From positions 23,230,518 to 23,294,517 of the forward strand of contig JABAKD010000002.1 of the NCBI GenBank assembly GCA_012845835.1: DNA of 64,000 nucleotides, read 5' to 3'. The DNA comes from Undaria pinnatifida (Eukaryota > Sar > Phaeophyceae > Laminariales > Alariaceae). The position numbers were made by a program, and so were the translations under genes. This document shows positions 62,694 through 64,000 of this stretch, piece by piece (positions within the stretch are counted from its first letter, which is position 1; each line of letters opens with the position of its first letter). The notes beneath the pieces were generated by a model, which was given only the letters and a program-made list of their open reading frames with translations, ran no database searches and had not been told where the DNA came from.

Positions 62694-63214
62694 CTCGAAT
62701 GCTACGATTAGAGCTGGTTTTGTGCGAACCGGGGGTCGGTCGGACTTTTTATCCCAGACAAAATATTTCAGACGTCTCGTCATGTCGTGATGAGTAGACA
62801 GTTGATAAGACAGTTGATGATATTATACTTGTATGATGGGCACAATTCGACATTCGTGCGACCTGATGACGGAAGAAATAGCTGCTGGAATATTCCCTGG
62901 AATATTCCTATAAATAGCTAAATCTTCCCGCATTTAAATGAACGCGCGTGCCGTTATGGCCGTAATGGGGAGGGGGGGAAGGAACATCCTGCTTAGGCAA
63001 CCCGGATCTGAGTTACCTCTAGCGGAGAAGGAGAAAGGAAAAGTTCGAAGATATTATTAGAAGGGATGAGCGAGTTGTGTTACCCTGTTGTCATATACCA
63101 GGTTCAAAGCAAACGAACGCCCGGAGGCTGCTTGCTTCCTATGATGGGTGTTCTGAAGTGCAACGTCGTGCTGTAAAATGTACCTGATACGACATATATC
63201 CTCTTGCTCTCCCT
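62694..63214. other. No gene recognised
   Basis: Unassigned. Contains TTCCCTGGAATATTCC with CTGGAATATTCC repeated (62888-62910) and, at 62930-63070, a segment weakly related to 48985-49075. Confidence 0.4.
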
Positions 63215-63745
63215 TACTCAAACGCCCCACCAAATATCGAAATCCGCCACATTAATAAACACTTCACGCACAGGATATCACCTCATTATCTTTCGAGAGC
63301 CATCCATGCCGCTGTGTTCCCCCCCCCCAACCCCCCCCCCCCCCCCCCCCCCCCCGCCCCCAATAATATACTGGTGCCAAAACCGTCAGATTTATCCCCT
63401 CGAAAGGATTTATAGCTTACATGCACAAATTGCCCCTCCCCCCCCCCCCCCCCCCCCCCCTCCAAACCCGCTCGCTTTATATCAAAACCAGGCCCCCTTT
63501 CCCTTCACAGCTGTCAGATTTTGTCCCCCTCAGAAACGGGTTTTATAGTTTCCGCGCACAGACTGTCTAAAATCATCCTGTTGACCCTGATAGCTACACT
63601 GTAGTTGTAAGGGGAGTCGCCGACCTATATCCTTAATGAGGACACACAACTCGTAATGCGCGCGATCGGAGTATCACACACAGCTTGCAAAGATGAGTTT
63701 CGACGAAATCTTCGATCTCACAGCTGGAGTGTATTTTAATTTTTA
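63215..63745 (+). repeat. R1 and C-tract satellite block, second copy
   Basis: Inverted counterpart of 55716-56615. It holds GAAATCCGCCACATTAATAA, CACCTCATTATCTTTCGAG, poly-C tracts at about 63320-63355 and 63437-63460, then the full R1 core to GGAGTGTATTTTAATTTTTA. Very close to 36045-36470 in the R1 part. Confidence 0.75.
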
Positions 63746-64000
63746 TAATATGTTCGTGCAGCATGGTGGCAGGTATACTACTGCTGCTGCTGCTGCTGTG
63801 GTGCTGCTGTGTGTGTGTTGACTTCACGTTATACCGTTCTTTCTACCCGACGACACCAGTACACCCAGCGTCCGCGCTGATTCTCTATCCTAAAGAAATA
63901 CAAATGATGTGGTCACAGACGGCTGTAAAACAGAGTAAACTGATTGATTTCGTTGGGTAGAAGAAAGGTTTGACTGACACACACATATACACGAGTGTTT
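63746..64000. other. Right edge, no gene recognised
   Basis: A short CTG microsatellite lies at 63779-63798. A frame from 63763 is low complexity and runs to 63960. Nothing else is supported. Confidence 0.4.

Overview
The window is nuclear DNA of a repeat-rich eukaryote. Coding blocks are split by GT...AG introns of 1-2 kb. Fragments of at least five classes of retroelement are present, with poly(A)-tailed SINEs, CAG/CTG microsatellites and long poly-C/poly-G tracts. There are no operons, Shine-Dalgarno sites, CRISPR arrays or rRNA genes. The algal-type hydroxylase gene with an alanine/glutamine-rich leader, the NUMOD3-like exon and the repeat content fit a large algal genome; a stramenopile such as a brown alga is my guess, and a homology search would settle it.

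Layout. 1-7.2 kb: a divergent host gene pair. The minus-strand gene (exon 1061-2071) ends in a NUMOD3-like motif. The plus-strand gene is a three-exon aspartyl/asparaginyl beta-hydroxylase-like gene (2245-2988, 5342-5605, 7053-7241). 8.7-25.2 kb: a LINE remnant, then a heavily rearranged chromovirus-type Ty3/gypsy retrotransposon. It includes a near-perfect inverted repeat (9283-15807, 12-bp spacer) of LTR/leader plus gag. One arm is broken by a 697-bp terminal-inverted-repeat element. A decayed minus-strand pol follows (chromodomain, integrase, RNase H, protease), then a head-to-head plus-strand gag with a CCHC knuckle. 25.3-36.5 kb: LINE pieces, a recurrent repeat here called R1, an array of about 220-bp units separated by palindromic boxes (29.8-33.2 kb, in both orientations), and a terminal-repeat retrotransposon in miniature (TRIM). 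37-44 kb: a degenerate tyrosine-recombinase (DIRS-type) retroelement with a gag-like ORF, a GC-rich minisatellite, reverse transcriptase, RNase H and tyrosine recombinase. 44-55 kb: tRNA-derived SINEs, tRNA-like tandem repeats, a 471-bp tandem duplication, two more TRIMs (one nested in a tRNA-like repeat) and a doubtful host gene. 55.7-57.1 and 63.2-63.75 kb: inverted copies of a G/C-tract satellite. 57.8-59.0 kb: a multi-exon minus-strand host gene with cysteine-rich, zinc-finger-like motifs. 59.35-60.5 kb: a roughly 300-bp tandem repeat.

Most of the sequence is dead or non-autonomous mobile DNA. The intact-looking functions are the hydroxylase gene and, less certainly, the genes at 57.8-59.0 kb and at the left edge.

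The most unusual pattern is the 9-mer TACC(A/T)GGTA. I count 15 exact copies by eye, against about 0.5 expected by chance. In paired repeat copies it appears as a short insertion at TA with the TA duplicated, so it looks like a micro-insertion or transposon excision footprint family. It is absent from the gypsy and DIRS bodies.
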